From SZUA-265 sp965651905 (GTDB lineage Bacteria > Myxococcota_A > Polyangia > Polyangiales > Polyangiaceae): a DNA stretch of 64,000 bases. The notes below the pieces were generated by a model. The model searched no databases. It was not told the DNA's origin and was given only the letters and a program-made list of their open reading frames with translations. The stretch's first letter is position 1; every line of letters starts with the position of its first letter. The stretch covers positions 129,976 to 193,975 of the forward strand of contig CBFGUG010000003.1 in the NCBI GenBank assembly GCA_965651905.1. Direction: 5' to 3'. Position numbers and translations under genes: made by a program. Positions 62,473 to 64,000 of the stretch are shown one piece after another.

Positions 62473-63870
62473 ATGACTCAGGAAATTCACTCCACTCAGC
62501 TGCTCGCGCAACCCGCTGGACCATCCGGCGACCTGCGCAAAGCAGGCCCCTTGCCTTCCACCAGAATGACGCCCGCAGACGTAGCGATAAAAACACTGGG
62601 CCCCTGCCAGCACCCGACGCCCGTCCTCGACCACTTGGGAGCCGAGGCGTTGTTCTTCGTCGGCAAAGCCGACAAGGTGCTCGTCAACGATACGCTGTCG
62701 GAGGTCTCTCAAACTCCGCTTTCGGAACTCGCGGCGTTCGAACTCGCGGGCCCGCGCGACAAGATCTACTTCGAGCCGAGTAAGATCACCTGCGGCATCG
62801 TCACCTGCGGTGGACTGTGTCCGGGTCTAAACAACGTGATCCGTGGCATCGTGTTGGAACTGGCGCACGGCTACGGCGTCGAGCGCGTGCTGGGCTTCCG
62901 CTACGGCTACGAGGGTTTGATCGACGGCGTTGGCGTAGAGCCCTACAATCTGACGGCAGAGTCGGTCGCGCGTATTCATCACGCGGGCGGTACGCTGCTC
63001 GGCTCGTCTCGCGGCGAACAGTCGCCCGAACGAGTCGTGGACAACTTGGTTCGTCGCGGCGTGGATGTGCTGTTCGTGGTCGGCGGAGACGGCACGATTC
63101 GCGGGGCGATGCGCATCGTCGGCGAAATCGAGCGCAGGGGCCTGAACATCGCCGTCATTGGCGTGCCCAAGACGATAGACAACGACATCCACTTCATCGA
63201 TCAGAGCTTTGGCTTCGAGAGCGCGTTCTCGGCGGCAGTCGACGTGATTCGTGGCGCACACGTAGAAGCAACAGGCGCCCGCAACGGCATCGGTCTGGTC
63301 AAGCTGATGGGACGTCACTCGGGGTTCGTCGCGTGCCAAGCAGCGCTCGCGTCCACGGAAGCGGACCTGGTGCTCATTCCAGAGGTCAGCTGGCGACTCG
63401 AAGGCACGGGCGGCGTATTCAAATACGTCGAGAAAGTGCTCGCGCGAAAAGGGCACGCGGTGATCGTTGCCGCCGAAGGCGCTGGGCAAGACCTGATGAC
63501 TCCGTCAGGACTCACAGACAAGAGCGGCAACAAGCGCTTTGGTGACATCGGGGCGTTCTTACGCGACGAGTTGAGCGCCCACTTCAAGCGTACAGGCATG
63601 GAGTACACGCTCAAGTACATCGATCCGAGCTACAGCATCCGTTCGATTCCCGCGTCACCTGCCGACAGCGTGTATTGCTGGAAGCTCGCGCGTAACGCGG
63701 TCCACGCCGCGATGGCGGGCAATACCGAGGTACTGATCGGGCGCTGGCACGGGCGCTTCGTCCACGTGCCGATGGCGCTGGCCACACAAGAATCCAAGCG
63801 CGTCGATCCGCGGGGCGATCTGTGGATGAGTGTGATGGAAGCCACGGGACAGCCGCTGGCGCTCGACTGA
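62473..63870 (+). CDS. 6-phosphofructokinase (plant/TP0108-type, ATP-preferring by motif)
   Basis: Phosphorylates fructose 6-phosphate in glycolysis. The 465-residue product shows CGGLCPGLN (112-120), VVGGDGT (202-208), PKTIDND (232-238), MGRHSGFVA and EG-containing substrate loops. GGDG (not GGDD) at the nucleotide site fits ATP use; PKTIDND combines features seen in the plant-like PFK group. The long N-terminal extension of about 100 residues before the core (CGIVTCGG at 107) is normal for this group. An alternative start is ATG 31 codons downstream. A hairpin follows. Confidence 0.9.
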   Translation: MTQEIHSTQLLAQPAGPSGDLRKAGPLPSTRMTPADVAIKTLGPCQHPTPVLDHLGAEALFFVGKADKVLVNDTLSEVSQTPLSELAAFELAGPRDKIYFEPSKITCGIVTCGGLCPGLNNVIRGIVLELAHGYGVERVLGFRYGYEGLIDGVGVEPYNLTAESVARIHHAGGTLLGSSRGEQSPERVVDNLVRRGVDVLFVVGGDGTIRGAMRIVGEIERRGLNIAVIGVPKTIDNDIHFIDQSFGFESAFSAAVDVIRGAHVEATGARNGIGLVKLMGRHSGFVACQAALASTEADLVLIPEVSWRLEGTGGVFKYVEKVLARKGHAVIVAAEGAGQDLMTPSGLTDKSGNKRFGDIGAFLRDELSAHFKRTGMEYTLKYIDPSYSIRSIPASPADSVYCWKLARNAVHAAMAGNTEVLIGRWHGRFVHVPMALATQESKRVDPRGDLWMSVMEATGQPLALD

Positions 63871-63879
63871 GTTCTTGAA

Positions 63880-63899
63880 TCGACCCAGCCTTGGGTCGA
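63880..63899 (+). terminator. Possible terminator after the phosphofructokinase gene
   Basis: Perfect 8-bp stem TCGACCCA-GCCT-TGGGTCGA begins nine bases past the stop codon. No U-tract, so strength is uncertain. Confidence 0.5.
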
Positions 63900-64000
63900 G
63901 CGCCCTCTGGGTCGACTGCGCTCTGGTTCAACCGCAAAAAACGGGGAACTGAGGCGCGGCCGCGCGCCAAAGCAGCCACTACATGAGCCGCGATAGGTTT

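Overview
The window is high-GC, gene-dense chromosome from a myxobacterium-like member of the former Deltaproteobacteria (Myxococcota). The signs are many lipoproteins, several TPR envelope proteins, an AgmX/PglI-type C-terminal domain, a giant CGDG...CDDGN cysteine-rich repeat lipoprotein, Hanks-type kinase, PP2C and FHA signalling genes, and a dicistronic era-der pair. No rRNA, tRNA, transposase, integrase, prophage or CRISPR array was seen, so this is probably core chromosome and not a mobile island.

Layout. 1-4264 (minus): a housekeeping run of a PDZ-type lipoprotein, ygfZ, cysK, mazG and a truncated rlmN, divergent from asnS (4371-5702, plus). 6005-8034: a glutamine-amidotransferase-fold protein lacking its catalytic cysteine and two small lipoproteins. 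8162-13456: moxR, a 62-residue membrane protein coupled to a UPF0104 membrane protein, an RluD-type synthase, a small unknown protein, maf and a secreted barrel-like protein.

13505-27617 (minus) is the most notable block, a run of ten genes whose order and architecture resemble the Myxococcus Glt gliding / Nfs spore-coat envelope complex. Reading 5' to 3' it encodes a secreted coiled-coil protein, a TPR/coiled-coil protein (GltC-like), a 1357-residue TPR protein (GltD-like), a TPR lipoprotein (GltE-like), a small secreted protein, a small membrane protein, an FHA-like/TM/AgmX protein (GltG-like), a secreted helical protein, an outer-membrane beta-barrel protein and a polysaccharide-export (OPX/Wza-like) lipoprotein. 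An ECF sigma factor and its zinc-finger anti-sigma factor (27913-29715) are divergent from it. Homology is inferred from architecture and order; no database search was possible.

29752-42716: a GT39-type glycosyltransferase, era-der, an ArsA-family ATPase, a second UPF0104 protein, a kinase followed at once by an FGE/SUMF1-fold protein, a TrmJ-like methyltransferase and a TPR lipoprotein. 42815-51018: an acidic protein, a zinc-ribbon/FHA protein followed by a PP2C phosphatase, an orphan oligopeptide-type permease pair, a thioredoxin-rhodanese fusion, an array of 11 evenly spaced copies of a 14-bp palindrome (49050-49459) with no coding explanation, and a lipoprotein. 51465-64000: the giant cysteine-rich lipoprotein with a C-type-lectin-like C-terminus, larB-larC (nickel-pincer cofactor synthesis), a membrane protein, a TldE/PmbA-type gene, a lamin-tail lipoprotein and a 6-phosphofructokinase.

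A recurring local feature is short tandem duplication at gene ends: 17-bp units over two stop codons, and 15-, 18- and 21-bp units inside signal-peptide regions.
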